The notes under the pieces are model-generated. The model did no database searches. It saw only the letters and a program-made list of their open reading frames with translations, and had not been told where the DNA came from. Shown piece after piece: positions 42,919-51,718 of a stretch of DNA of 63,594 nt. The stretch spans positions 1-63,594 of the forward strand of contig JAFGNH010000052.1 of NCBI GenBank assembly GCA_016927115.1. The letters are read 5' to 3'. This DNA is from Anaerolineales bacterium (GTDB taxonomy: Bacteria; Chloroflexota; Anaerolineae; Anaerolineales; E44-bin32). A program made the translations under genes and the position numbers. How positions within the stretch are numbered: position 1 is the first letter of the stretch; each line of letters opens with the position of its first letter.

Positions 42919-45537
42919 TCAGGATAAGCCCGACTGAGCCGGAAGCAGCATTGAAATAGTACTCCCTCTGCCAACCTGGCTGTCTATCCACACTTTACCA
43001 CCATGATTCTCACAAAAGTTCTTAACATCCGAAAGGTTCAGAATCTCATGATCAGGTTGTCCCTGTTCCCCTGCTGGTGTGAAGATTAGATCCAGCTTCT
43101 CTCTGGGGATGCCTTTCCCCCGGTCCGCGATAGAAAGGAGGATGAAGTGATCCTGCCTGCCATCCTGCTGCACCGCTGCGATTGTTATCTCTTCCTCAGA
43201 ATTGGATCCGAAAATAGCATGCAGCATCAGAAGATTCAGAGCTGCCTGTAATTCCTGCGCGGGGCAGCTGATCTGAGGGAGTTTTTCTGGAAGATCGAGT
43301 TCCACAGAAAGGTTTTTAGCGGATATTTCCGGACCCAGGTCTGTTGATACCTGCGAAATACATTGTGCAAGATCACAACTGTCACGCTGGTTAAAACCGG
43401 GATTGGCGGTCGCAAGAGCGGGTTGTTCATCCAGAACCAGGGTTATATCCTCAATAGAAGCCTGGATCCGTTCGAGGAATTTTCGCTGCATGGTGCCAAG
43501 CAGACCAACGGACTCCCCCATGAGCAGTGAGGCATATCCTTTCATCGATGTCAGCGGTTTTTGCAGACTTTGCAGCAGAGCAAAATAATCCTCGATGATA
43601 TCTTCGGATTTGAGGTCTGTGCCATGTTTGTCCTGGAGTTCAGTAAGATTATTACGGGTTTCGGCCAGTTCCTGGAGGACCATACGGAGTTCTGAGGCAA
43701 GTTGCATACTTTTATTTTCTGCTTCTTCCCCCTCTTTTGACAGCGCAGTTTTTAACTGCTCGGTTTCTTCTTCAAGGGATGAGATCCGGTTCTGTGCATT
43801 ACGATACTCGCTGAGAATCTTGCGCTGCTTCTCAAGATCAACAAGGTATTTGCTGCGGGCTATATTGAGTGATTCGCGCAGCCGGTTCTGTTCTGCTTCA
43901 AGAGACCGCATCTTTATCCGGGCCTGTTCGTAATTTGCCTCGATTGTCTTGAGGTCTTTCAAACGCTGCTGCTCTTTATTAACTGCCAATAATGCACGGC
44001 GGAACCGTTCGTTTTCCTTTTCCTGCTGTTCAAGCCGCTGGGCAGTCTGTTCATATTCCTGCTGGAGCTCCTCATGTCTCTGAACATTCTGACGGTACTG
44101 TACTCTGGTAGAGTCCAGTGATTCCCGTAGATTGGCGACCTGGTCGTTCATTTCAAGCAGTTGGACCTGACTGCTGCGGTATTTGTCAAGCAGGGTTTCC
44201 CTTTTTTCTGCCAGGTTGCGAGTCGTGTCGCTGGCACTCTCCAGGATGCCGCGCAGGTGAATAATGTCTTCCTCGATTTCATTCATTTTCTCTTCATTCA
44301 ACTGCACAAAAGAAGTCTGGCTTTCCTGCTTACCGGTCAGTCTTTGCAGGCGGTTTGCGATCAGATTAGCCACAGTTTCCAGGCTCTTGCGTTCCTGCTG
44401 TTTCCATTGATATTTTCGAACTGGTGCAAGCAGCAGCGCTCCACCGAATATCTGTTTATCAATAAAGAAGGGGGTAAACAAAATGGGGCCTTTGATCGCG
44501 CGGCGTAAATTCTTCTCAAGCATCGAGGTGTCTGCCAGCTGCCGGGCATCAGCCAGCAGGAAGGATTTTTTCCGTATCATGGCTTCGTACAGGTTGGGGC
44601 AGCTGCTGGCGGAAAGCGAGCTTTCAGGGATTTCTCGTTTTTGCAGACGGTTATAACCGGTTGCGATGGAAAAATGTCCGTTTGCGGTAGGAGCGGTAAG
44701 GATAAGGCAAATATCAGCATGAAATGTTGTGGTTAGTGCACTGGCCATTTCGATAACCAGATTAAGTTGAAAATCATCATTATGTGCTGCGTTCAGCTGG
44801 TTAATTGCTGCCATCATGGCATTCCAGGCGGTGGGCTCCTGCCCGTTTTCCACGGGTCCCGGAGTATCCTGCCGCGGTTGCGCGAAGCTGCGTGAGGCAA
44901 GCAGCGCATAGAGCGGGTAGGCGCAGATTTCAGCCAGTCGAACCATTGCAGCCAGCGAACCGTGGGCAGACTCCATTGTGAGGTGCAACCCAAACCCGGT
45001 TGTGAGCAGCCCAAGCGGGAGGATATATAGCAGCCACAAAGAGGTCCGGCTGAGAATGATTCCGATCAGCATAACCACACCGGCAGCCAGTGATACCAGA
45101 CTCCATATCGCATCCATCCAGCTCTCATTAAAGGAATCTGCAGTTTCCAACTGGAAGGACGCGACAAGTGAAACGGAAATCATGAGCAGGCAGAGAATGC
45201 TGACGATCACAAGCACTTTCTTGAGGGTGAAATCGTTCTTGATAACCAGGGCGGCAGTAAGCAGGAAAACCCCGTACAGGCTGCTGAAGCGGTCGATGGA
45301 GGGCAAAATGCGGGAGTCGATCCAATCAAACCAGCTCAGTCCGGTGAGAATCATCAGAATCAGGTGAACAACAAGCAAAACAGCAGTAACGCGTATCCAA
45401 CGCATGGCGGAGGACTCAGGCTGGCGGTAGAGTTGTGCGAGGCTGTATATGAGTGCCAGCGCCATGGTAAGAACGAGGAAATAAGCCAGGGACCCTGGCT
45501 GTTCAATCAGAAGAGCTGCTGTTTGCTGCAGAGTCAT
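42919..45537 (-). CDS. Membrane GAF/coiled-coil protein with degenerate histidine-kinase end
   Basis: An 872-residue protein. About six to seven membrane helices fill residues 10-235 and a GAF-like domain lies near 270-420. A long coiled coil (about 440-640) follows, then a kinase-like end. The H-box position reads ALLQSLQKPLTSMKGYASLL (near 657), with Gln where the phospho-accepting His should be. In the ATPase part the N-box Asn is missing (NLLMLHAIF), G1 DRGKGI remains and no GxGL G2 motif is visible. It is probably a pseudokinase that signals through its coiled coil or scaffolds partners. I chose ATG 45537 (AGAAGTGAT upstream); the longer frame adds 66 residues without a motif. Confidence 0.78.
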   Translation of the reverse strand: MTLQQTAALLIEQPGSLAYFLVLTMALALIYSLAQLYRQPESSAMRWIRVTAVLLVVHLILMILTGLSWFDWIDSRILPSIDRFSSLYGVFLLTAALVIKNDFTLKKVLVIVSILCLLMISVSLVASFQLETADSFNESWMDAIWSLVSLAAGVVMLIGIILSRTSLWLLYILPLGLLTTGFGLHLTMESAHGSLAAMVRLAEICAYPLYALLASRSFAQPRQDTPGPVENGQEPTAWNAMMAAINQLNAAHNDDFQLNLVIEMASALTTTFHADICLILTAPTANGHFSIATGYNRLQKREIPESSLSASSCPNLYEAMIRKKSFLLADARQLADTSMLEKNLRRAIKGPILFTPFFIDKQIFGGALLLAPVRKYQWKQQERKSLETVANLIANRLQRLTGKQESQTSFVQLNEEKMNEIEEDIIHLRGILESASDTTRNLAEKRETLLDKYRSSQVQLLEMNDQVANLRESLDSTRVQYRQNVQRHEELQQEYEQTAQRLEQQEKENERFRRALLAVNKEQQRLKDLKTIEANYEQARIKMRSLEAEQNRLRESLNIARSKYLVDLEKQRKILSEYRNAQNRISSLEEETEQLKTALSKEGEEAENKSMQLASELRMVLQELAETRNNLTELQDKHGTDLKSEDIIEDYFALLQSLQKPLTSMKGYASLLMGESVGLLGTMQRKFLERIQASIEDITLVLDEQPALATANPGFNQRDSCDLAQCISQVSTDLGPEISAKNLSVELDLPEKLPQISCPAQELQAALNLLMLHAIFGSNSEEEITIAAVQQDGRQDHFILLSIADRGKGIPREKLDLIFTPAGEQGQPDHEILNLSDVKNFCENHGGKVWIDSQVGRGSTISMLLPAQSGLS

Positions 45538-45861
45538 AGAGATCACTTCTGAGAATGCTTTTGTCGCACCGATTATAGCATTCAATCCCTTCTTCTTCAC
45601 AATGCGAAGCTTCGATTGTGCATATATTGAGAAGCAAGAATCATGCCTTATATGGAGAATGGGGATGGAACTGGAAATATCCGAATGAACATCCCCCCCT
45701 GTCCTGCCTCTCAGCATACCCTGAATTATGGACAAGCGGAACTGAGACTTAAGTCCTGTCAGGGTGTGGCCGGGGATGCATTGTGCAGACCGGCTGCCCG
45801 GGAATATGAAAGGCAGCGGTTATTCATGGGGGATACCGGATAGTGACGGAACGGGAGGTTG
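45538..45861. other. Gene-free stretch between the kinase-like and flippase-like genes
   Basis: A TATAAT on the minus strand (45572-45577) may serve the kinase-like gene but lacks a good -35. A 66-codon plus-strand frame (45643-45843) has no ribosome site, no recognisable motif and is antisense to the local transcription. Nothing else recognised. Confidence 0.45.
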
Positions 45862-46920
45862 TTACTGGATTTCCTCGGCAGGTGTGGGTGTGAGGCGGTT
45901 TACAAAGCGAAGGGCAATAATGCCATAGACCAGCGTTAACCAGAACGTGATACCCCGGTAGGAGAGGGTGAGAATTATGGATTGGGTAAAAGGAACTCGG
46001 AGCGAGGTCAAGGCCAGCGACATGGCACCTTCCACAAAACCAAGTCCGGCAGGTGTGGGGGAGATGATGACGAACAGATAGCTGATGCTGAAGCCGCCGA
46101 CCAATGTCCCCAGGGTTATGGTTTGCCCGAAAGCGAGGAAGATGAACGCCAGGACACTGTTCAGAAGAGCTTTTCCCAGCAGTGCCAGAAGGGCGGGTTT
46201 GATAAGGCTGGTGGGATGATGGCGGACCTGTTTAAGCCCCTCGGCAAGATCACGGGCAAATTCTGCAGCCCGAGCGGGATTAATATAATCGCGCTTCAAC
46301 AACGGCCGTAGAAGCCCATTGATTTTCCGGGAAGACCAGGATAGGAGGCGGGCCATTTTTTCTTCAGATCGCATTCCGAGATACAGCAGTGTCGCAAACG
46401 TAATGGCAAGAAGGAGGAGGAGGATGGCGGCTGCAATCTCTCCTCCATTGAGCTGATTGCGGCGGAAAAGAGCGATCAACCCGAGAGCGACAAAACTCAG
46501 AATGGCAAAATAATCCAGCAGGATATACAGTGCGGCGGCAGTTGTTACCCGACCGGGATTGTGGTCGTTTTTGCTGGCATCATCCAGGAAAATTGCCATC
46601 CCGCCGATACCAGCCGAGGGAGCAACGATATTTACAAAGTTGGCCGCGGTATAAAGCAGGAGCAGCCGTACCAGTTTCTCCTTGAGGCCGAGGATTGCAT
46701 ACAGCTCCTGAAAACAGGCAGCCATTGTTATTAGCCACAGCAGATGGGCTAAAATACCAAGCCCCAGCCAGCGCCAATCGCCTTTCTGCATTGTCTCGGC
46801 AACTTGCTGGACCTCACTCAGGCGCGAAATGGCAAAGATGAATGCGGTAAACAGTAGAAGCAGGAAGATGATCCTCCTGATAGTGCTGCTCTGCTGTTTG
46901 CTGTGCTTTTCTGACTTCAT
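45862..46920 (-). CDS. Flippase-like multi-pass membrane protein (LPG synthase TM/UPF0104 family)
   Basis: A 352-residue membrane protein with about eight helices of the lysylphosphatidylglycerol-synthase transmembrane family (also AglD/UPF0104). Characteristic points: an early conserved region ANFVNIVAPSAGIGGMAIFLDD, a central loop rich in basic residues, and SPTPAGLGFVEGAMSLAL near the C-terminus, the best-conserved motif of the family. There is no soluble aminoacyl-transferase domain, so it is a flippase- or transport-like protein of unknown substrate. Upstream of the kinase-like and LCP genes on the same strand. Confidence 0.85.
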   Translation of the reverse strand: MKSEKHSKQQSSTIRRIIFLLLLFTAFIFAISRLSEVQQVAETMQKGDWRWLGLGILAHLLWLITMAACFQELYAILGLKEKLVRLLLLYTAANFVNIVAPSAGIGGMAIFLDDASKNDHNPGRVTTAAALYILLDYFAILSFVALGLIALFRRNQLNGGEIAAAILLLLLAITFATLLYLGMRSEEKMARLLSWSSRKINGLLRPLLKRDYINPARAAEFARDLAEGLKQVRHHPTSLIKPALLALLGKALLNSVLAFIFLAFGQTITLGTLVGGFSISYLFVIISPTPAGLGFVEGAMSLALTSLRVPFTQSIILTLSYRGITFWLTLVYGIIALRFVNRLTPTPAEEIQ

Positions 46921-47208
46921 GATCCTGTATATCCTGTACTGTTTCGAAATCTTTTCCCTGTGTATCAGATGGTCAGGTATCGGAGCTTATTATAGCCTAC
47001 CTGATGACGATAAGATGATAAAAACTCTGCACTCTATGATGGGGCGGCATACAGGATTACCGGCCCTGTTTCAGTGGACGAGTTCGTTTCTTCGGCACTG
47101 TGCCGGAAAATTGGGCGGGGAAGTCCATCAGCGGTCTGTTTCTGCTGGTATGGGTTCATTTGAAATAGGGAGGAAGGGGATCCGGTATAAACAGAATGGT
47201 TGGGTAAA

Positions 47209-47242
47209 AAAACACGACCAGCCATATAGCTGGTCGTGTTTT
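47209..47242 (-). terminator. Intrinsic terminator of rpmF
   Basis: A perfect 14-bp stem (47209-47222 and 47229-47242) with a 6-nt loop. On the minus strand it is followed by a run of seven or more T, directly after the rpmF stop. It can also end plus-strand transcripts. The remainder of 46921-47208 shows no gene; a minus-strand TATAAT near 46999 may belong to the flippase-like gene. Confidence 0.85.
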
Positions 47243-47260
47243 ATCCATTCAGCGAAAGGA

Positions 47261-47446
47261 TCAGTCTCGTTCGACTTCGATCACATCACGACCAGCGTAG
47301 TGACCGCAGCTGGGGCAAACGCGATGAGGCAGGCGTTTTTCACCACAGTTGGTGCAGGTGACTAACTGGCGTGCGGGAAGTGCATCATGGGCACGACGGC
47401 GATCTCGACGACCCCTGGATATTTTTCGCTTCGGAAGTGGTGGCAT
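47261..47446 (-). CDS. rpmF: 50S ribosomal protein L32
   Basis: A 61-residue L32 with the standard start MPPLPKRKISRGRRDRRRAHDAL and a zinc ribbon of two CxxC pairs (CTNCGEKRLPHRVCPSCG). A strong ribosome site AAGGAGG lies 7 bases before the ATG. It is monocistronic here, with its own promoter and terminator; the yceD-like gene that usually precedes rpmF is missing. Confidence 0.95.
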   Translation of the reverse strand: MPPLPKRKISRGRRDRRRAHDALPARQLVTCTNCGEKRLPHRVCPSCGHYAGRDVIEVERD

Positions 47447-47475
47447 GGTTGACCTCCTTAACTATACAGCACACT

Positions 47476-47528
47476 GCCTGCCCTGCGGGCAGGCTGTATC
47501 ATTATAGCAGGCTCGTCGAGGGTGTCAA
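47476..47528 (-). promoter_or_regulatory. rpmF promoter with 5'-terminal leader hairpin
   Basis: Minus strand: TTGACA (47523-47528), 16-base spacer, TATAAT (47501-47506), both perfect. The predicted transcript start is at the outer edge of an 8-bp hairpin GCCTGCCC/GGGCAGGC (47476-47483 and 47487-47494, loop TGC), which would therefore cap the mRNA 5' end. Confidence 0.75.
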
Positions 47529-47575
47529 GATATGAATTAATTCATTGCAGTACCGAGGTTTCGATCCGTATTTTA

Positions 47576-47622
47576 ACCACATGGATTACCGGAGTCGGTG
47601 GGGACCCGGTAATCTATGTGGT
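47576..47622 (-). terminator. Terminator-like hairpin after the small WxL-like gene
   Basis: A 17-bp stem (47576-47592 and 47606-47622) with one G-T pair and a 13-nt loop, starting 18 bases after the stop at 47641. The following T content is modest, so termination efficiency is uncertain. Confidence 0.65.
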
Positions 47623-47640
47623 AGGACGGCATGCTGAAGA

Positions 47641-48192
47641 TTATGGCCCGGAGATGATAATTACCGTGACTGTTGCCGTGTAATCGCTGTGTGCAACGGT
47701 ATCGGCAGCGATGTCGAGTGAAAAATCCGGGACAAAGTTGTATACACCCATTCCGGTATCAGCCGCGGCTGACATCAGGGTTGCTGCAGTAGTGGATAGA
47801 GCAGTGTAATCTGTGATGGAACTGGTCGGTTTGGTATTGCCACTCGCTATTGTGATGTTTGCATCAAGCAATCTGACTTTGAAATTGCTGACCGCTATCG
47901 AATCTACACCACTTGTGAAATCGGTTGATGCTATAGTGATGTGCCAGCCGGACCCGGAACCGGTAGCATCTTCAGCTTCCCAGGTCGTAGAATCACTGTC
48001 ATACAGGGTTTGATCGGCTCCGGAGAGCGTCCCGCTGAAGTTGATGTCCTGCGCTGTGACCGAAAGAACCCCTGCTGTGATATTGGCAGTTGCTGTGCCT
48101 GTATCAGAATCATCAGCCAGAGCAGTTCCGGTGGACAGCACAAGCAGGAAAGCCGTTACCATGATAATTCTTATTGATTTTTTCAAGCTCAT
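47641..48192 (-). CDS. Small secreted WxL-like surface protein
   Basis: A 183-residue exported protein: signal peptide cut after about residue 26 (TGTALA|DD), then a single beta-rich domain of the WxL kind. The WxL-type motif is W83-H-I (GSGWHITIASTDF), the domain continues with VSNFKVRLLDANITIASG and ends in YTATVTVIIISGP, where classical WxL proteins end in a second W-x-L strand. That second Trp is missing. The last 101 residues align closely with the last 100 of the large protein encoded at 49402-51030. Classical WxL domains bind peptidoglycan. Last gene of the three-gene set. Confidence 0.75.
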   Translation of the reverse strand: MSLKKSIRIIMVTAFLLVLSTGTALADDSDTGTATANITAGVLSVTAQDINFSGTLSGADQTLYDSDSTTWEAEDATGSGSGWHITIASTDFTSGVDSIAVSNFKVRLLDANITIASGNTKPTSSITDYTALSTTAATLMSAAADTGMGVYNFVPDFSLDIAADTVAHSDYTATVTVIIISGP

Positions 48193-48314
48193 ACCCCCGT
48201 TCTGATTTATTTTGTCGGCAATAAGGTCGGATACATTATTTTCTGTGGTTGGTAATGGGTTTACCCTCTTTCCTTTGCCCGCGTGCTTTCAGCTACAACG
48301 AGACTCCCCCCGTT

Positions 48315-49388
48315 TCAATTCCTATTATCGGCAGGAAATTGTATTTCTGTAGTTCCTTGTCCGGGTTTATTTTTATTCTGTCCAGCGATTATCAGATATC
48401 CAGCCAGCACAAGTACCAGTATCAACAACGCAATGCCGATAAAAAGGAGCCCGATCCGGTCGAATAATGTAGCGGCTTCGTCAGCCTGTACAGAGGTTTC
48501 CGGGATCTGCCTGGCCTGTTCCCAGCGAACGGCCTCAGCTTCAGCAAAATTATATTCGTCCGTATTGATCGAGAAGTCTTCACTGAGTACGGCCTGGTAA
48601 ACACAATCTTCTCCAAGCAGGGTGACACGAGCTTGGTATTCTCCTGGAGGTGGGGTTTGATTGAAGCTGAGCGGATAATGCATCTGATCTCCCGGGACAA
48701 AATATCCAATCTTCATCTCATGCAGTGCTGCCGTTGAGCCATCCTCGAGTGATACCAGCGCAAACTCACCGATGCCTTTAAAGTGCACATTGCCTGTGTT
48801 CTGCATCGACACGATTACCTTCCAATCCCCCCCGGTAGTCTCGGAGGTGATGCGATCCAGGCTGACAGTGCAGATTTCTTTGCCGGGGACGGTGATAATC
48901 ATGGTCAACCCCATCTGGGAGACAATGCGCACGCCCACACTGTCCTGCTCTTCTGCGGGGATTTCTTCCACCGACGCAGGAGAAGCAAGAAATCCGGCAA
49001 CATATTCACCCGGGGGTGTTCCTTCCGGAATGTGGACAGTAAAAGGAAGACGCAGCTGCTTTCCGGCCGGGATTTCCACCACACCCTCATCAGGCAGATC
49101 GATCCATCCCGCTGGCCCATCCGCCTGGCCGGGGAATGCGATGCCACCCATCAAGGCTGTATGGCCGGCAACCACCGAGACACGGATGCTGATATCTTTA
49201 TCAGTAGAGTTGAGGGCCAGCAGTGCATCTTCGATAGTACTTCCAGCTTCAGAGGTGTACTGGAAGTACCCGATGGTTTGATTCTCGGGGCGCAGTCCGA
49301 AACTGAACGATTGTGCAAAGGCAGCCGAAAGAATCATCAGGCTGAGCAGGATGGAGATTGTAATACCGGTTGTTATTCGAAATTTCAT
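48315..49388 (-). CDS. DUF916-like WxL-interacting membrane protein
   Basis: A 357-residue type I membrane protein: signal peptide to about residue 25 (LSAAFA|QS), two extracellular beta domains and a C-terminal membrane helix (about 303-330, IGLLFIGIALLILVLVLAGYLII) with a short Lys/Asn-rich tail. The first domain (SFGLRPENQTIGYFQYTSEAGSTIEDALLAL, then IPAGKQLRLPFTVHIPEGTPPGEYVAGF) has the layout of DUF916. The second (WKVIVSMQNTGNVHFKGIGEF... PGEYQARVTLLGEDC) matches the DUF3324 position. In Firmicutes such proteins hold WxL partners at the membrane. AAGGAAG precedes the ATG, 13 bases after the large protein gene. Confidence 0.78.
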   Translation of the reverse strand: MKFRITTGITISILLSLMILSAAFAQSFSFGLRPENQTIGYFQYTSEAGSTIEDALLALNSTDKDISIRVSVVAGHTALMGGIAFPGQADGPAGWIDLPDEGVVEIPAGKQLRLPFTVHIPEGTPPGEYVAGFLASPASVEEIPAEEQDSVGVRIVSQMGLTMIITVPGKEICTVSLDRITSETTGGDWKVIVSMQNTGNVHFKGIGEFALVSLEDGSTAALHEMKIGYFVPGDQMHYPLSFNQTPPPGEYQARVTLLGEDCVYQAVLSEDFSINTDEYNFAEAEAVRWEQARQIPETSVQADEAATLFDRIGLLFIGIALLILVLVLAGYLIIAGQNKNKPGQGTTEIQFPADNRN

Positions 49389-49401
49389 GAGACTTCCTTT
49401 T

Positions 49402-51030
49402 TCATGGTCCTGCGATATAGGTTGTTGTGATGGTCGATTGATATGCTCCAGAATATGTTTCGGCTGCAACCCATAGTTGAAACTCCGGCGCGAATTCAAA
49501 GCTGCCCTTTCCTTCCGGACCCGAATAAGAGAGCAGGGTTTGATCGGAGGTAGAGAGCGATGTATACGATTCCATTTCTGAGGAAGGTTTATCGCTGCCG
49601 GAAAGAATAGTGATTGCGCTTTCCAGCAGGCGGATTTTCATATTGGAAACTGATATAGTGTGCGTGCCATCTGTCAGGTCCAAAGCGGATATGGTGATGT
49701 GCCAGCTGGTTCCGGGGTTGTATGTGCTGACAGCAGACCAGGCTGCGGTGGTTCCATCCAGGATCTGATCAGCCCCATTGAGGGGGGTATCCGGGAAAGA
49801 GACGTTATTCGTACTTACACTAACGTATGGGGTTGGGGTATTTGTGGGCGTGGGGCTGGCGGTGGGAGTATGTGAAGGCGTTGCTGAAGGTATGATGGTT
49901 GTATCACCAACCTGGAGGTTGCAGGTTCCCCATGAAGGGAAGCTGAAAGTCAGGTCTGCCCCGAATGCGCCGCTGATTTCGGTGCCGTCGTCGAGCACAA
50001 AACGCGCAGCCCATTCGGCTGTCGGGCGCGCATCAACCGGCCAGGAGATGTTTACTTCGCCACTGTCTACAGGTGATGTGTAGTAATTCTGATGTAGATA
50101 GACATAAGTGTCAAAATTATAGCAGGGGAAATAAAATTTGACGAAGTGAAAGTCGTAGGTGCTGTCCGGCCAGTAGAGGATCGAGCGTGTCAGGTCGGGA
50201 AATGTATCATTGGAATTCTGGATGACGGAATAGAAGACTTTATCATCGGTGTAATACGTAACCTCACTGAGCAGATTGCAGTCCGGTGTCGCGGTACTGG
50301 TGGCGGTGGAGGTGGATGTACTGGTCGCAGTTGCTGTGGGAGTGGCACCAGCCACAGCGGAGATGGTGGGGACTTCGATATGCGAAGCGCTGAGGCCATC
50401 CCAAGCTGTAGATCCGAATGCCGGGATCTGGATTTCAAAGACCAGCCGCTCGCCTTCACGGAAGGTGTAGCTTGTTGTGGCAAGAGAAGTGGTTTTCTCC
50501 TGCATGATACCGCCGGTATTGATTACCCAACTGGTGGAACCCAATATGTTCCAGCCATTGGAATCGGAACCTGCTTTCAGAGAGACAACATAGGACGGAG
50601 CATAGCCATCCTCAGTACTGGCTATCAGTACCACTGCTGTAGTGCCGGAAGCCAGCTCCCAACCCGTTTCCCAGGTGTCGGAATAGAAGGAGATCGTTGA
50701 ATCGCTGCTTGACTGCAGATCACCTGAGGGCTCACTCTGAGACATCATATAGGTAAGTGGGGAAGTTTCAGCAGCAAGGTAGAAGGTGCTGGAAGAGCTG
50801 CTGATTTCTTGCGGCAGTGCCGGCAGCACGCCGGCAGAAACCTTACCCTGCTTCAAGGCGAATGTGGAAAGGAGGAGCAGTGCCAGGAACACAGCCCCCA
50901 GGTTAAACAACAGGTCTTTCGGGCGTATCTCCCGAATATCCTCTTTCATGGTGCCATTACAGCTGCTGTCCGGTTGACCACTGCTGGATGGCTCACTGCA
51001 TGGTGGAATGTTGAGTGGCCTGACACTCAT
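49402..51030 (-). CDS. Large membrane-anchored protein with C-terminal WxL-like domain
   Basis: A 542-residue surface protein. A 40-residue cytoplasmic N-terminus and one hydrophobic helix (41-58) are followed by three extracellular parts. The first (to about 235) shows a surface-protein beta pattern with TWETGWELASGTTAVV and a FREGERLVFEIQIPAFG segment. After a Thr/Ala/Ser linker comes a cysteine-containing domain (about 260-385), then a Thr/Pro linker and the WxL-like domain with W443-H-I. The two linkers look like extended wall- or glycan-spanning spacers. I chose ATG 51030 for its GGGGCGGGGG upstream; ATG 50949 lacks one. First gene of the set. Confidence 0.72.
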   Translation of the reverse strand: MSVRPLNIPPCSEPSSSGQPDSSCNGTMKEDIREIRPKDLLFNLGAVFLALLLLSTFALKQGKVSAGVLPALPQEISSSSSTFYLAAETSPLTYMMSQSEPSGDLQSSSDSTISFYSDTWETGWELASGTTAVVLIASTEDGYAPSYVVSLKAGSDSNGWNILGSTSWVINTGGIMQEKTTSLATTSYTFREGERLVFEIQIPAFGSTAWDGLSASHIEVPTISAVAGATPTATATSTSTSTATSTATPDCNLLSEVTYYTDDKVFYSVIQNSNDTFPDLTRSILYWPDSTYDFHFVKFYFPCYNFDTYVYLHQNYYTSPVDSGEVNISWPVDARPTAEWAARFVLDDGTEISGAFGADLTFSFPSWGTCNLQVGDTTIIPSATPSHTPTASPTPTNTPTPYVSVSTNNVSFPDTPLNGADQILDGTTAAWSAVSTYNPGTSWHITISALDLTDGTHTISVSNMKIRLLESAITILSGSDKPSSEMESYTSLSTSDQTLLSYSGPEGKGSFEFAPEFQLWVAAETYSGAYQSTITTTYIAGP

Positions 51031-51718
51031 TACCCCCGCCCCTTTTGTCGACTTCACGAAAAGGTCGTGTGAAATCTGATTGAACGAACCATTTACCCCC
51101 GGGCCAATGAACCACGAATTTCTGAGGCCCAAATGAGTTATTTGTAGTTTACGTTGAGATTCTAATCGCGAAGATAATTGTAAAGTGAATGAAAGGTGAG
51201 GGTATTTGCCCGGATTCTCGCACGCCGACTCTTGAAGCCATCAAGATGGAGTGGAATATTTAAGGTAATTTGCATTGGTTGGATATAATCGAGTCCGGAA
51301 ATGGAGTAAAAAGGAGCGTGGAGGTTCATTGAATGTCTGGAAAGAACCAGCTCCTTTTCCTGTGTACGATTAACAGTACCTGAGCCCAGATGGCAGAGGG
51401 GCTGCTGCGTTATCCGGGCAGGGATATATACGAGGTATACAGTGCCGGAACCGAAAAAACATTTGTAAAACCGGCTGCAATCAGAACGATGGCGGAAATG
51501 GGGGGATATTTCATTATGGTGTAGAAACTCTTTGGCCTGAAGTGCAGCCATACTTCAGGAGGGGAAATGAATATATCCTGAGGTAGAGATCCCTGTGCCT
51601 TCGGGGGGGAATCTATTTCTTTCTGATTAAAAGCCTGTAATATAGATAAAGCCCTTTTAGCACCCTGGGCTGAGAGTTGAACTCTAAGCTCATTTTCTGG
51701 CATCAGATGGAGGTGGAA
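51031..51718. other. Gene-poor divergent region before the WxL-like set and the methyltransferase
   Basis: About 690 bases separate the divergent genes. Minus-strand frames at 51162-51551 and 51410-51703 show no signal, motif or ribosome site and I do not call them. The region holds the stem-loop at 51309-51358. A minus-strand TAGAAT near 51160 could drive the WxL-like set but its -35 is poor. I looked for a c-di-GMP riboswitch pattern and found none. A long leader or an unrecognised RNA is possible. Confidence 0.4.
51309..51358. other. Two-part stem-loop in the divergent region
   Basis: Outer stem AAAAGGAGC/GCTCCTTTT (51309-51317 and 51350-51358) and inner stem GGTTC/GAACC (51323-51327 and 51344-51348), separated by an asymmetric internal loop. 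With A and T runs at the ends it could terminate in either direction, but no gene ends here, so a leader structure is as likely. Confidence 0.5.

Noticed and set aside
45643..45843. A 66-codon plus-strand frame between two minus-strand genes
   Set aside because: No ribosome site or motif, odd composition, antisense to the local transcription.
47545..47640. tRNA-like TTTCGATCC segment near a long hairpin
   Set aside because: No anticodon or acceptor stem can be drawn; the hairpin is better explained as the end of the WxL-like transcript.
51031..51400. c-di-GMP riboswitch upstream of the large WxL-like gene
   Set aside because: I looked for the conserved GCAAAGGGC/GGGTTGCCG-type pieces and they are not present on the minus strand.
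51162..51703. Minus-strand frames of 97-129 codons before the WxL-like set
   Set aside because: No ribosome site, signal peptide or family motif, and the frames overlap each other; the stem-loop lies inside them.
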